From assembly GCA_963751355.1 (NCBI GenBank), contig CAVVVS010000139.1, positions 1 through 39,437 on the forward strand: DNA of 39,437 nucleotides. The letters are read 5' to 3'. The notes under the pieces were generated by a model. The model saw only the letters and a list, made by a program, of their open reading frames with translations. It did no database searches and was not told the DNA's origin. A program made the translations under genes and the position numbers. The DNA is from CAVVVS01 sp963751355. Lineage in GTDB: Bacteria > Bacteroidota > Ignavibacteria > Ignavibacteriales > Ignavibacteriaceae. Of this stretch, positions 27,067 through 36,968 are shown one piece after another (within the stretch, counting starts at the first letter, position 1; the number at the start of each line of letters is the position of its first letter).

Positions 27067-29838
27067 TTAAAATTCAGATACAAAATTGTAAGTTCCTGAA
27101 CCAATCTTATATATTGCCCTGTCAGATTCATATTTTACAAATTCGATATTTTTTACCTTAGAAGCCTGTATAGCATTTTCGGTTACATCCCTCTCTGATT
27201 TAGCCGGGATGTAAATAGTTGCAGTTGTATTAGCAGGGATTTCTATTTGCCAGCTAAATTTCGAGTTCATTAAATGCCATTCACTTTTTATGGGACCAAA
27301 TATTGATTGATATGATGCATTTACAAATTTCAAATCCCCTACTAGATACGGTTTCATTATTATATGCTTGAATCCCGGTTCTTGGGGATCTGATTCAATT
27401 CCTGCTAAATCCTGATAAAGCCAAACAACAAGATCACCAAGCAACATAACATGGTTACCGGAATTCATAGCAGGGTCACCTGTATTTCCATTCCATAATT
27501 CCCATATTGTTGTAGCACCATTCTCAATCATATATCCCCAACTTGGATATGTTATGTTTGAAGCAAAATCGAAAGCTATATCCGGTCTGCCATTATCGGT
27601 AAGCGTCTGCATAATCCATTGCTCTCCAACTAATCCACAGCTTGTATGATTCTTGTATTCATTTGCTGTTCTGTCAACAATATTATCGAATACTTTATAT
27701 ATTATTTCTTTTGGAGGAATATTAAAATATACCGCAAGAGCATTTGCTGTTACAGTATTGTTTGCATAATAATCCATTTTCTTGTCAAGGTAGTTATTAT
27801 TTACTGCATTCCGCACTTTTTTAGACAAATCAGAATATTCTTTGGCATCACTATTCTTTTTTAGAAGATAAGCATATTTTTCCATTAGTTTTAAGCAATG
27901 ATAAAAATATGCTGAACCAATAAAATCGCCTGGCGTAATTCTAGTAGAATCCTGCGAGTGAATTAATTTTGGATCTTTAGGAGGCATACACCAGTCACCA
28001 TAAGTATCTTTTGGCAGGAGATAATTCTTCATGTATTTATCGCGCATATAAAAAAGCCACTTTTTCATTGCACTATAGTTGTCTTTTATTACTTTGATAT
28101 TTCCATACTGTCTGTATAGATTATCTGAAATTATAATGATGGATGAAGGCCAAGTCATGTTATCACTATAGACCGGCCAATATGGCGGAGCTACATCAGG
28201 AATACTGCCGCTGGATTTCTGAGCATTAGCAATATTTGTCATCCAATTTTCGTAAAGCATATTGTTATCAAAAATAAAACTTTCACCGTAAGAATTAATA
28301 GAGCGATCACCTAACCATCCCTGACGCTCATCACGTTGAGGGCAATCGGTTGGTATACTTCGATAATTCCCCCTAATCCCCCAGTAAGCAGCTTTATATA
28401 CCTTGTTTACAATATCGTTAGAACAACTAAACCTGCCAACTGTTCTAATACTATTATAAACTACTTTACCTTCAATAGTATTTAAAGTAGGTTTGCTAGG
28501 ATAACCGATTAATTCAACAAACCGAAATCCATGGTAAGTAAAACGAGGTTCCCACTTCTCTAGTCCTTTTCCTTTAGTGATATAAACATCCGTTTGCTTA
28601 GCTGTGCGAAGGTTGGCAACATATAATTCTCCATCGGGTTTTAATCTTTCTGCGAAACGCATCTTAATTTTTGTCCCTCTTTTAGCACGGACTTTTATCG
28701 AAACCCATCCCACCATATTTTGTCCCATATCATATATGTAAACTCCTGGTTTAATTTTTTTGATAGATTGGGGTTGTAAAGTCTGCATTATCCTTATCGG
28801 TTCCAACATTTGAGCCGATAAAATTTTAGATGGATTGGTAACTATTTCTGCATTCATCCATTTGGAATCATTAAAACCAATTTTATCCCATCCTAAAATT
28901 TCTTTTCTTGCATCATAGATTTCTCCATCGTACTCGTTATTAGCTGTAATTGGACCATTAGCCGTTATTTTCCAAGTTTTATTGCTAACTATGGTTTGTT
29001 CTGTACCGTCAATATAATCTATACTCAGTTGAAAGATCATTTTAGGGAAGCCATAATTTACAGTCTTTGCGGGATCATTACGGCGGGGAGCAAAAAACCT
29101 TCCATTGCCAAGAATTACTCCAACTGCGTTCTCACCTACCACAAGGTTTTTTGTAACATCAAATGTCATGTATAGAGATCTTTTGGAATAGTCGGACAAA
29201 CCTGGCGCTAGCACCTGGTCACCAATCTTTTCCCCATTTAAATACAACTCAAATAATCCCAAACCGCAAATATATGCAGTTGCTCGTCGAATTTTTTTTG
29301 TTGTCTTAAATTCTTTCCTAAGCATACGTGCGGATAATATGGTACGATTTTCATTTGATTTGTCATTTCCAACAGCTTTGTCCAGTCCAATCCACAAACC
29401 TTTCCAATCAAATTTATTCAATAGTCCCATACTCCATTTTGCAGACTTACTCCATTCAGATATCTTATCTGATTTATCCCATACTCTGACTTTCCAAAAA
29501 CATTCTAAACCCGTAGATAGAGGTTTACCTTGATAGATTACATTAATACTATTATTTGATTTTACTTTTTTAGAATCCCATAAATCTCCATCGTTCGAAT
29601 TTAATTTTTCGGCAGTGCTTGCCACTATTATTTGATAAGCTGTTTGATATTGTCCTCTCTCTTGAGTATCAGAATACCAGCTTAATCGGGGAGATTCTTC
29701 ATCAATTCCTAAAGGATTAATTAAATACTCACATCTCAGATATTTAGGATGAAGTACATCTGTACCCTTTTCTGTAGAACATCCGGCTAATAAAATTACA
29801 ATTAAAAATAAAAGGATATTTAGTAATTTTATTTTCAT
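27067..29838 (-). CDS. GH78 alpha-L-rhamnosidase lipoprotein
   Basis: From the ATG at 29838 the protein is 923 residues and begins MKIKLLNILLFLIVILLAGC, a lipoprotein signal with lipobox LAGC (C20). This start is preferred over 29919, which would put 27 unrelated residues before the signal. The domains follow the GH78 order: Ig-like N-terminal domain with RCEYLINPLGIDEESPRLSW at 35-54, a lectin-like beta domain with YICGLGLFELYLNGEKIGD, then the catalytic barrel with TDCPQRDERQGWLGD at 497-511 (E504 as general acid) and GATTIWELWNG further on. The C-terminal beta domain ends the protein. It should release alpha-linked L-rhamnose. It is membrane anchored, so it probably acts at the cell surface or in the periplasm. 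It is the more canonical of the two GH78 proteins here. Confidence 0.94.
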   Translation of the reverse strand: MKIKLLNILLFLIVILLAGCSTEKGTDVLHPKYLRCEYLINPLGIDEESPRLSWYSDTQERGQYQTAYQIIVASTAEKLNSNDGDLWDSKKVKSNNSINVIYQGKPLSTGLECFWKVRVWDKSDKISEWSKSAKWSMGLLNKFDWKGLWIGLDKAVGNDKSNENRTILSARMLRKEFKTTKKIRRATAYICGLGLFELYLNGEKIGDQVLAPGLSDYSKRSLYMTFDVTKNLVVGENAVGVILGNGRFFAPRRNDPAKTVNYGFPKMIFQLSIDYIDGTEQTIVSNKTWKITANGPITANNEYDGEIYDARKEILGWDKIGFNDSKWMNAEIVTNPSKILSAQMLEPIRIMQTLQPQSIKKIKPGVYIYDMGQNMVGWVSIKVRAKRGTKIKMRFAERLKPDGELYVANLRTAKQTDVYITKGKGLEKWEPRFTYHGFRFVELIGYPSKPTLNTIEGKVVYNSIRTVGRFSCSNDIVNKVYKAAYWGIRGNYRSIPTDCPQRDERQGWLGDRSINSYGESFIFDNNMLYENWMTNIANAQKSSGSIPDVAPPYWPVYSDNMTWPSSIIIISDNLYRQYGNIKVIKDNYSAMKKWLFYMRDKYMKNYLLPKDTYGDWCMPPKDPKLIHSQDSTRITPGDFIGSAYFYHCLKLMEKYAYLLKKNSDAKEYSDLSKKVRNAVNNNYLDKKMDYYANNTVTANALAVYFNIPPKEIIYKVFDNIVDRTANEYKNHTSCGLVGEQWIMQTLTDNGRPDIAFDFASNITYPSWGYMIENGATTIWELWNGNTGDPAMNSGNHVMLLGDLVVWLYQDLAGIESDPQEPGFKHIIMKPYLVGDLKFVNASYQSIFGPIKSEWHLMNSKFSWQIEIPANTTATIYIPAKSERDVTENAIQASKVKNIEFVKYESDRAIYKIGSGTYNFVSEF

Positions 29839-30078
29839 CGTTAACCTTTTTTCTATATTAAAAAATATAGGGGTAGTAATAGAAACTACCCCGTTATAAA
29901 ATATTGATATATCTTGCATAAACAGTATGGATCACAAATGAATTGATGAGAATATTTATATAAAATAGTATAAAATCAGAAGTCTTGCATCCACTATATT
30001 TTATCAAAAATTAATGCCAAATTCTTTTATAAATCTAATTCTTTATCATAATTTATACTATTTCATTTGCAATTATAA

Positions 30079-31890
30079 TTATTTCAAAAGGGTCATCTTC
30101 TTTGATTGAGTAAAATTATCTGTTTGTATTCTATATATATATACTCCCGAAGCTAATTTTGATGCATCAAAACTTACAATATAATTACCTGGCTTCTGTA
30201 CTTCATTTACCAAAGTAGCTACCTTTTGTCCCAATATATTAAATATAGCAAGAGTTACTTTACCGCTCTGTGTAATACTATATTTAATATTAGTTGTTGG
30301 GTTGAACGGATTAGGATAATTTTGTGATAATGAAAAATTAACCGGTATTTCTCTATTATCTTGCTTAACACCCGTTAAAATCATTTTAGTGGTGTCTTCA
30401 CTTAAAATATGCTGTGTGATGGCATCTTTATTTTCTTCCCATAGTGTCTTTGCTTTTGGGAACCAATTCAAATCACCTAGCGGTAATCCTTCGATAGAAG
30501 CAGTCAATAGAGTACTATTTTTATAACTTGCATCAACTCGCGGCCATACTACTGGATTTCCCCAATTGTAAGTTGTGTCTTGATTCCACATCCAATTCCC
30601 AGCCTGGCTAGGTTGCTTCTCAAGGCTGTTAGCTGAGAAACCCCATGAATATATCTCGGTAGCCGGCAAAGTCCATGATACTATTGAATCTTGAAGGTCA
30701 TAGAATTTAGGATCAGTCCATTGAGGATCTGTATCAGGTGTACCTGCCCCAAACAGATTATCCACGTAATTACCCTCAAAGAAATATGGAAAGTGAGCTT
30801 TGTCTGTACTCATAAAAGCTTCCCGATTAACACCAGCTGAATCCGGAGGAAACATTAGAGGTTGAATATAAGAATCATCGATCGGAGTTGCTCCATCATT
30901 ATTTACTGTATGCGCTGGTGCCCATGTGGTTATATAATCTTGTATCCTAGGATCGGTATAAAACGAATTATATTCGCAAAATAATTTCTTTTGTGAATGT
31001 ACCTGGCCGTCTATAATATCAGCGTCTGTAGTATCTTCCTGAACTTGGACAAGGTAACTTTGTATTCCTCCTGAAACCTTACCATCGGGAAAGCGTGTAT
31101 TAAAAGTCTTATTAAAAGGAACTGAACAAAAATCAAAATAGAGATTATTTGTTACATAAAAACTGCTAATATCGGTTTCGGCATGCATTCTCAATTTATG
31201 GAAAATAAAAGAATTATGATTTATCCAAATAAAATGAGACACCCCCTTTTTACCGGCTTGCCATATACCAAATCCAGTACTTAAGAATGTATTATTTTCT
31301 ACATATACGGTATCAAAGCCGTTCGAAGCAGAATTGGCTAAGTGAGCAAACCAGCCGGTCGTTGCATCATCTAATGTTCCTTGACGTAAAAATAGACTGT
31401 TGGTTACAAATAATTTTGGATACGGTGTATTGCCAAATTCTATCATAATATTATATCCGCAAGGATCACATACAACGCTATCAAGTTCTAGTTTTATAGG
31501 TGTTGTACTGGAACTCGAAAAAATCCCTAAACCTACAACATCAAGTGCATTTGCATCAACAATAAATACATTTTTTAATTTTAAATCTCCTATCATATTA
31601 AACATATTGTCTAAAACAGTTCCATCCTCATTGGTTGCTGTTTGTATCACAGCGGGCATTTCGCCTTTAGCCGGTGTAGTACCTATAATACTCAACGGGA
31701 ATCCATCATTTTCGATTACCCCGTTAAGTGTATACCATCCACCGGCTTGTAACCTATAGATTACATTACCCTGATTTGTAGAAATGGCATCATTTAGAGT
31801 GCCGTAGCCCGGATCAACATCTAAATAAGTTTGCGAAAATAATGTAGTACAAAAAAGAAAAAAGATCAAAGTGGTTGATATTTTTTTCAT
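30079..31890 (-). CDS. Secreted beta-helix protein with T9SS C-terminal sorting domain
   Basis: The 603-residue protein has a signal peptide (MKKISTTLIFFLFCTTLFSQ). Residues about 20-300 have parallel beta-helix character with repeated short strands (LKNVFIVDANAL, LFVTNSLFLRQ, VYVENNTFLSTG, FIWINHNSFIF, FYVTNNLYFDF). Residues 517-603 form a type IX secretion sorting domain: NYPNPFNPTT, then ILGQKVATLVNE, then SGVYIYRIQT and KKMTLLK. It is therefore secreted and perhaps attached to the cell surface. The middle (about 300-510) is rich in Trp, Asp and Tyr. Beta-helix proteins include polysaccharide lyases and binding proteins, but I see no recognised catalytic motif. AGGAGG lies just before the ATG. 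It follows the receptor gene, so it may be the surface glycan binder or depolymerase. Confidence 0.85.
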   Translation of the reverse strand: MKKISTTLIFFLFCTTLFSQTYLDVDPGYGTLNDAISTNQGNVIYRLQAGGWYTLNGVIENDGFPLSIIGTTPAKGEMPAVIQTATNEDGTVLDNMFNMIGDLKLKNVFIVDANALDVVGLGIFSSSSTTPIKLELDSVVCDPCGYNIMIEFGNTPYPKLFVTNSLFLRQGTLDDATTGWFAHLANSASNGFDTVYVENNTFLSTGFGIWQAGKKGVSHFIWINHNSFIFHKLRMHAETDISSFYVTNNLYFDFCSVPFNKTFNTRFPDGKVSGGIQSYLVQVQEDTTDADIIDGQVHSQKKLFCEYNSFYTDPRIQDYITTWAPAHTVNNDGATPIDDSYIQPLMFPPDSAGVNREAFMSTDKAHFPYFFEGNYVDNLFGAGTPDTDPQWTDPKFYDLQDSIVSWTLPATEIYSWGFSANSLEKQPSQAGNWMWNQDTTYNWGNPVVWPRVDASYKNSTLLTASIEGLPLGDLNWFPKAKTLWEENKDAITQHILSEDTTKMILTGVKQDNREIPVNFSLSQNYPNPFNPTTNIKYSITQSGKVTLAIFNILGQKVATLVNEVQKPGNYIVSFDASKLASGVYIYRIQTDNFTQSKKMTLLK

Positions 31891-32154
31891 TTTTTTCCTC
31901 CTAATTTAATGTTAAAAAAATGTGGAAAAGATCTTATAGCATAACAAAATTACCTAAGGAATTTTTTATTATACATATAAGAATGATAACAGATAAGCCG
32001 CATTCGAGAATAATTTTGTTACATTTTTTGACAAGGATGGACAACCTTGGTTTTATTTTCCTCCTTCTTTTATTTAAAATATTATTATAGTTGTGGAATA
32101 AAGTTTAACAAAGATTTTACTTCTAAGTTTAGAAAATTAATTCTATAAGAATTA

Positions 32155-35100
32155 TCAATAACTGTATCTTATTCCAAGATCTGCCGTCCAGCCATAACTT
32201 TCCATATACGTTGGTCTTGAATCCCCTAAATAATTTTTATAACCAAGAGGATTATTTATATTGGCAAAATTAAACAATACTTCCAATCCATTGAGTGGGA
32301 GTTTTTGTGTTATTTGTAAATCCCATTTAGCAAATCGTGTAACATTATTTTGAAATTCCTTACGATTTGGAAAACTCGTAATCATTTCACCAGTATACTG
32401 ATATGATAACCAAAGATTGAGTCCTTTGTAATTATAACCAAAAGAAAAATTGACTATGTTTTTAGGTTGATTCAGCATTGGACCTGAATAAACACTATCA
32501 ACGGCTACTAATGTATAAATAGGTCGTCCTCTGACGTCATATCCTGAAATAACATTGTTAACCTTAGAATATTCATATCTTGTATTAGAACTAATCAATG
32601 TAAAATTTAAATCCAACGAGATATAATTAAATGGCTCTGGTAAATACCATAAATTTGTTTGAGCATCAAATTCTAAACCTTTTAAGTATACCGGAAAATT
32701 GTGATTTTCTGGAATACCAATCATTACTGTAGTATTATCACTAAAATATTGACTGATTTCATTTCCCAGTGGCCAAGGTTGACCTGGAATTCTGTATGTG
32801 GCAGGAGTCCAAATCATATCAACTACTTTTTTATAAAAACCACTGATAGAAACTAATCCGACCTTATTTCCGAAAAATGCTAATTGTGCATCATAGTTTG
32901 TCCAAAATTCAGGTTTCAAATTTGGATTTCCGGCTCTATAGAAAAAAGGAGCTATTCCTCTATTAACATCGATATATGGTATTAAATCATTATAATCAGG
33001 TCTATTAAGAGTTTGAGTAAAAGAAAGAAGAGTTTGCATCCAATCAAAAGGTTTAAATTTTAGATGGATCATTGGCAACCAATAATTATCTTTATGAACA
33101 GCATGTGTTGCATATCCCGGTGCATTTTTATAATCATAGTAATTAAATGCAACCGATTCTTCTATCCACCAGCCATTTAAATCATCTCTAACTTCTTCGT
33201 ATCGGATTCCCGGTATAAAAGTAATCATATTACCTAGATTAAGCTCACCCATTAAGTAACCAGCATAATAATTTTCATCCATTGTATACGAGTGCAACAT
33301 TGTGGGTATCCATTCCGGATTCATACCGATCTTACCACCATAAAACGCTGGAGGCATACTTTGCGGATCAACATAAATATAATAATAGGAATAGCTCTTC
33401 CACCAATCGAATAATTCATTTAAACGGTGGATATTAGGATACCACCCAAAGTTGTATTGCCCTTTTAAAAAATTATTCACCATATAATCGTATAATCCGT
33501 ACATGGATAAATTATGCGTTCCAGTTTCACCAGCCCAGGGAAGATACTTTACGGCATAATCACCCCAATTGGGAGTTTGAACAATAGGATTAGTAGTATT
33601 TCCAGCTACACGGTTGTTTCTGTTTCTTGAGTTGCTTTTATATTCTGCACCAAATTTAACAAACGAAGAAATGTAGTCACCAATGTTAAAAGGTATTTTA
33701 AAATTCATGTATGCTTGTAAGTCTTTCTCAAATACACGATTCTTGGCTTCATTCATGTTGTATAATTGAAAATTGTTTAAAGTTTCTGTGGAAAGTGTAT
33801 CCATTGCATAGTCAAGTATTTCATTTAATGGCAGACTTTGTGTTGTTTTATCACCATATTTACTAAGTCCATAACTTAAAGATGAAAACAACCATCCCTT
33901 CGATTCTGGCATGCTCCTGATTGATTGAGTAAATGCCAATCCCTCATCCATTTCAAATAAATGGAATTCGTGTTTGGCTTTAAGTGAACCCATATATAAC
34001 CTTAAAAAATTATTAGGTATATCATTTATATTATATTTAACACCTCCTCCGGAAATATCATAGGACTTTGAAACAATTGTATAATTCTGATTATTATAAG
34101 AGAAGAAGTTGGAGAAAGAAAGTTTTGTTTCGGAAGATAATTTATAATCCAGGAATAAAGTTCCTGCCGCTTTTTTATTTATTCTTCTTTCGTCATTAAG
34201 ATTAATATCGCTTACATATAAGGGAGCCAGCTGTCCTGGAGGGGGTACACTTTTTGTGACATAGTTTGCCCCCAACGTTTGATCACTTCTATTTACACTT
34301 TCTGCATTAAGGCTTAGTATGAGACCTAATTTATTATTAAAAAATCTATTACTGACAACACCTACCAACATATAATTCTTCCAATAGTTATTTAAATGAT
34401 TGTAGCCTCCCTGTGCCATTAAACTGTATTTAAATCCAACAGGCGCTTCATTCATTTTTAAGTTTATAGTTCCGGCAACCGCGTCGCCTTCCATATCCGG
34501 AGTTATGGATTTAAACACTTCTACTCCTTGAAGGGCATATTGAGAAATACCTGAAATATCTGTTGCTCTGGTATTATTTTCAGTTGAAGGTAAAGGGATT
34601 CCATCCAATAGAACCTGGCTATATTTTGGATCTAATCCTCTGATTACAACACCAGTACCTTCCCCACCTGATCTGATTAAGGAAATACCGGGAAGACGTC
34701 CGATAGCTTCTGCAGCATTTGCATCGGGATTCTCTTGAAGACGATCAGCCGCAACAACATTTTTAATTACATTTGAATTAATTTGTTCATTAATAGCTCC
34801 TTGTTGCCCTAATCGTTGAGAGGTTATAACTACTTCCTTGCCTTTAACGGTAGTGATATTCAGTTCCAGATCCAATTCAGTTGTCCTGTTAGGTTTTATA
34901 TCTACATCAACGGTCTTAGTTATATAACCAACATATGAAATCCGGACTGTTTGTTTACCCGCTGGGATATTCCGAATTAAATATGTACCATTTATATCGG
35001 TTGCGGCTCCAAAATTAAGCCCAATAATCATAACATTTGCAAATGGTAGTGGCGCCTTTGTATCAGAACCTGTAATAGTTCCACTTAAAGAACCTGTTTG

Positions 35101-35184
35101 GTTAATCTGAGGAAACATGCAATGGACACTGACTATAACAGTACAAAGCATCAGGATTATTATGTCTCTTATTTTATTTCTCAT
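32155..35184 (-). CDS. TonB-dependent receptor with CarboxypepD-reg-like domain
   Basis: The 1009-residue outer-membrane protein starts at the ATG at 35184; a GTG at 35190 is the alternative. A signal peptide is followed by a carboxypeptidase-regulatory-like domain (about 31-96: GSLSGTITGSDTKAPLPFANV, GAATDINGTYLIRNIPAG, RISYVGYITKT). The plug follows (about 126-250: NAAEAIGRLPGI, GVVIRGLDPKYSQVLLDGIPLPS, VEVFKSITPDMEGDAVAGTINL) and the rest is a 22-strand-type beta-barrel ending in GIRYSY, with a terminal aromatic as outer-membrane proteins require. It would import a glycan fragment using TonB energy. No SusD-like partner is next to it, unlike classical Sus pairs. It is upstream of the T9SS beta-helix protein and downstream of the isomerase gene by about 130 bases. 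Confidence 0.93.
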   Translation of the reverse strand: MRNKIRDIIILMLCTVIVSVHCMFPQINQTGSLSGTITGSDTKAPLPFANVMIIGLNFGAATDINGTYLIRNIPAGKQTVRISYVGYITKTVDVDIKPNRTTELDLELNITTVKGKEVVITSQRLGQQGAINEQINSNVIKNVVAADRLQENPDANAAEAIGRLPGISLIRSGGEGTGVVIRGLDPKYSQVLLDGIPLPSTENNTRATDISGISQYALQGVEVFKSITPDMEGDAVAGTINLKMNEAPVGFKYSLMAQGGYNHLNNYWKNYMLVGVVSNRFFNNKLGLILSLNAESVNRSDQTLGANYVTKSVPPPGQLAPLYVSDINLNDERRINKKAAGTLFLDYKLSSETKLSFSNFFSYNNQNYTIVSKSYDISGGGVKYNINDIPNNFLRLYMGSLKAKHEFHLFEMDEGLAFTQSIRSMPESKGWLFSSLSYGLSKYGDKTTQSLPLNEILDYAMDTLSTETLNNFQLYNMNEAKNRVFEKDLQAYMNFKIPFNIGDYISSFVKFGAEYKSNSRNRNNRVAGNTTNPIVQTPNWGDYAVKYLPWAGETGTHNLSMYGLYDYMVNNFLKGQYNFGWYPNIHRLNELFDWWKSYSYYYIYVDPQSMPPAFYGGKIGMNPEWIPTMLHSYTMDENYYAGYLMGELNLGNMITFIPGIRYEEVRDDLNGWWIEESVAFNYYDYKNAPGYATHAVHKDNYWLPMIHLKFKPFDWMQTLLSFTQTLNRPDYNDLIPYIDVNRGIAPFFYRAGNPNLKPEFWTNYDAQLAFFGNKVGLVSISGFYKKVVDMIWTPATYRIPGQPWPLGNEISQYFSDNTTVMIGIPENHNFPVYLKGLEFDAQTNLWYLPEPFNYISLDLNFTLISSNTRYEYSKVNNVISGYDVRGRPIYTLVAVDSVYSGPMLNQPKNIVNFSFGYNYKGLNLWLSYQYTGEMITSFPNRKEFQNNVTRFAKWDLQITQKLPLNGLEVLFNFANINNPLGYKNYLGDSRPTYMESYGWTADLGIRYSY

Positions 35185-35313
35185 GTTCACTTCTTTGTAT
35201 TAATAGTAAAAAATAAACTTTTTAAATAACAGAAAAGAATTCATTTTTTTTCTTGATGTATTTTATTCTTTGTAGGCGCTAATTTCTAATCTCCCGCTAT
35301 AAGTTTAATGTCG

Positions 35314-36579
35314 TTATAAAGAATGAACGTTTATTGGCTCATTAATTCGTTCATTTTCAATCTTTTGCTGATAGCCGCTTTCACTGTATGCCTTAAAGAT
35401 ATCTATCGGTAAATTTTTATTCATTCTCGCTTTTGCTATAATAGGTCTTACATCAGCATTAATTATTGCATCATTAAATATTCGATTAGCTAATATAATC
35501 TCATCATTTTTTTGATGTATTGTCAGTAATTTTTGATTTACTAGAATAGCCTTAGCTAAAGATAATTGTAAGGAATCAATCGAATGTAATAAAGCTGGAA
35601 TCCTTTTTTCACGGCTGCTGCATTGGTCTATCATCAGCGCCCAGTTGTTTTTGCCCATTATTCCTCCTCCAGCAACCAGTTCGTAAAAGATTCTGGCTAA
35701 TTCCGGGTTCGGTTCAACAGCATGATCATCGTCTGCCGCATATCTAGTATTAAAATGAAAGCCACCGTATATTCCTTCAGCTAGTAACCTAGCTAAAATT
35801 TGTTCTACATTTGTAGAATGATAGTGGTGTCCCATATCTATAAGCACACCGCCATTCTTACCGAACTCTTTAGCTAATATAAATGCACTCCCCCAATCCG
35901 ATAGAATAGTGCTATATGTTCCAGGTTCAAATACTTTATACTCAATGAGAACCTTAACCTTCTTGTTAGTCGTATTCTTATTAATGCTTTCAATCTCAAT
36001 AGCAACATCTTGTAAGGATTTTTTCGTGTTTCCTATTGCCTTCCTTAATTCTACTTGCCCCGGATAATTAGAACCGTCCGGGACCCATATTGAAACAATA
36101 CCATTTGCCAGTTCGGCAGCAATTTTTGCAGATAGAATGGTCTGCTCAACGTAACGGTTTCTTATATTTGGTTCTTCTGTAGATAAGCTGCCTCGATGAG
36201 AGCCCCTTAAAAAATAAGTTGGACTTATCGAGCCTAATTTTAAATCACGCTTTTTGGACTCACTTGCAACCTGTTTTGCCAGTTCATAAGAACCTATAAT
36301 TCCGTCGTATGAATAATCCCAAAGGATGTGGGTTGCAACTCTTTCGACAACTCCGGTAAGTTTATTTACAAATGCAGCGTCATCCAACTTTTCATAAATA
36401 TCCCTTGCATATCCTGGAGGCATATAATCGCCGAATCTTCCACCACCGAATTTACCAAAAACCCAACTAGGAATTTCCACTTTGAAATTTTCAATTGCAG
36501 AAATCGCGTTATTAATACATTCATGGCCAAATTCTTCGTAAAGATATTTAAGACCATATTCTAACTGTTTTTCCTTCAT
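35314..36579 (-). CDS. L-rhamnose isomerase-like sugar isomerase (Pseudomonas-type)
   Basis: The 421-residue TIM-barrel protein matches the Pseudomonas-type L-rhamnose isomerase branch, distinct from E. coli RhaA. Landmarks are VSIWVPDGSNYPGQ, LIEYKVFEPGTYST, LIDMGHHYHSTNVEQILARL and FHFNTRYAADDDHAVEPNPE. These carry the metal-site Glu, Asp and His residues, with the DDDHAVEP region probably supplying others. It converts an aldose such as L-rhamnose to the ketose in the cytoplasm; these enzymes accept several sugars. ATG at 36579 is preferred over an upstream non-ATG start because CAGGGA precedes it by about eight bases. It is the first gene after the operator-bearing region, so it is probably the most tightly controlled. 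No matching rhamnulose kinase or aldolase is in the window. Confidence 0.88.
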   Translation of the reverse strand: MKEKQLEYGLKYLYEEFGHECINNAISAIENFKVEIPSWVFGKFGGGRFGDYMPPGYARDIYEKLDDAAFVNKLTGVVERVATHILWDYSYDGIIGSYELAKQVASESKKRDLKLGSISPTYFLRGSHRGSLSTEEPNIRNRYVEQTILSAKIAAELANGIVSIWVPDGSNYPGQVELRKAIGNTKKSLQDVAIEIESINKNTTNKKVKVLIEYKVFEPGTYSTILSDWGSAFILAKEFGKNGGVLIDMGHHYHSTNVEQILARLLAEGIYGGFHFNTRYAADDDHAVEPNPELARIFYELVAGGGIMGKNNWALMIDQCSSREKRIPALLHSIDSLQLSLAKAILVNQKLLTIHQKNDEIILANRIFNDAIINADVRPIIAKARMNKNLPIDIFKAYSESGYQQKIENERINEPINVHSL

Positions 36580-36630
36580 ATTTTTTCCCTGCAGCAAATA
36601 GTAAAAAATTTATTAGACCCGGATATCTTT

Positions 36631-36656
36631 CTTAAAGGTTTTCGAAAACCTTTAAG
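36631..36656. promoter_or_regulatory. LacI-family operator 1, perfect 26-bp palindrome
   Basis: The half-site CTTAAAGGTTTTC is followed by its exact reverse complement GAAAACCTTTAAG, giving a perfect palindrome with a central CG. LacI-type repressors typically bind such sites by wedging a hinge-helix Leu into the central CG. It lies about 50 bases upstream of the isomerase ATG, downstream of the promoter, and its centre is 90 bp from that of operator 2. Confidence 0.85.
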
Positions 36657-36720
36657 TTATTAGTAAAAAATACAGCTTCGCCACTATAGCCACATCCGCT
36701 TAAAATTGTGAGGTAGATCA

Positions 36721-36746
36721 CTTAATGCTTTTCGAAAAGGATTAAG
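36721..36746. promoter_or_regulatory. LacI-family operator 2
   Basis: CTTAATGCTTTTC followed by GAAAAGGATTAAG matches operator 1 in the outer CTTAA...TTAAG and the central TTTTCGAAAA, with slight asymmetry inside. It begins four bases beyond the -10 element of the isomerase promoter, so it covers the transcription start; bound repressor would block RNA polymerase directly. Confidence 0.85.
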
Positions 36747-36750
36747 TAAA

Positions 36751-36779
36751 AACCTAAAAAAATATTTTTAAATTGTCAA
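36751..36779 (-). promoter_or_regulatory. Predicted promoter of the isomerase-led operon
   Basis: On the minus strand a perfect -35 hexamer TTGACA (36774-36779) is followed after exactly 17 bases by TAGGTT (36751-36756) as the -10. The operator starts directly after it. The pairing with the operator and the same layout in front of the LacI gene support it. The -10 is a weak match. Confidence 0.6.
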
Positions 36780-36968
36780 GAAAAAAATTATTTTTTTTTA
36801 CTCCATTGGGTGATAAATTAAATTTTGCAATTCATCGTCTATTTGTTCTTGGCATATATTAGCACCCATTAATGATTTTTTCATCCTTTTGGGGAACATC
36901 ATTATTTATTAAATTTTCAAATTCATATCTGAATAATGCCAATAGTTTTGGAAAAATCTTGCTAAATT

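Larger units (their letters stand above)
36580..36968. other. Regulatory intergenic region between the isomerase and LacI genes
   Basis: This 389-base stretch holds no credible gene. It contains two LacI-type operators (36631-36656 and 36721-36746) and a sigma70-like promoter (36751-36779) reading toward the isomerase. The part from 36780 to 36968 is AT-rich, lies just after the LacI stop codon, and shows only a weak TAATGAT/ATCATTA inverted repeat, with no convincing terminator. Confidence 0.8.

Noticed and set aside
32020..32060. CAAGG/CCTTG hairpin followed by T-rich sequence, terminator-like on the plus strand
   Set aside because: The neighbouring genes are on the minus strand and the stem is only five pairs; it would be on the wrong strand.
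35204..36671. The 11-mer TAGTAAAAAAT three times upstream of the receptor and isomerase genes (35204, 36599, 36661)
   Set aside because: It is a low-complexity AT string and recurs inside the GH3 gene near 21946, so it is probably chance.
36780..36968. TAATGAT/ATCATTA inverted repeat downstream of the LacI gene as a terminator
   Set aside because: The stem is AT-only apart from one pair, the loop is about 20 bases and there is no clear U-tract.
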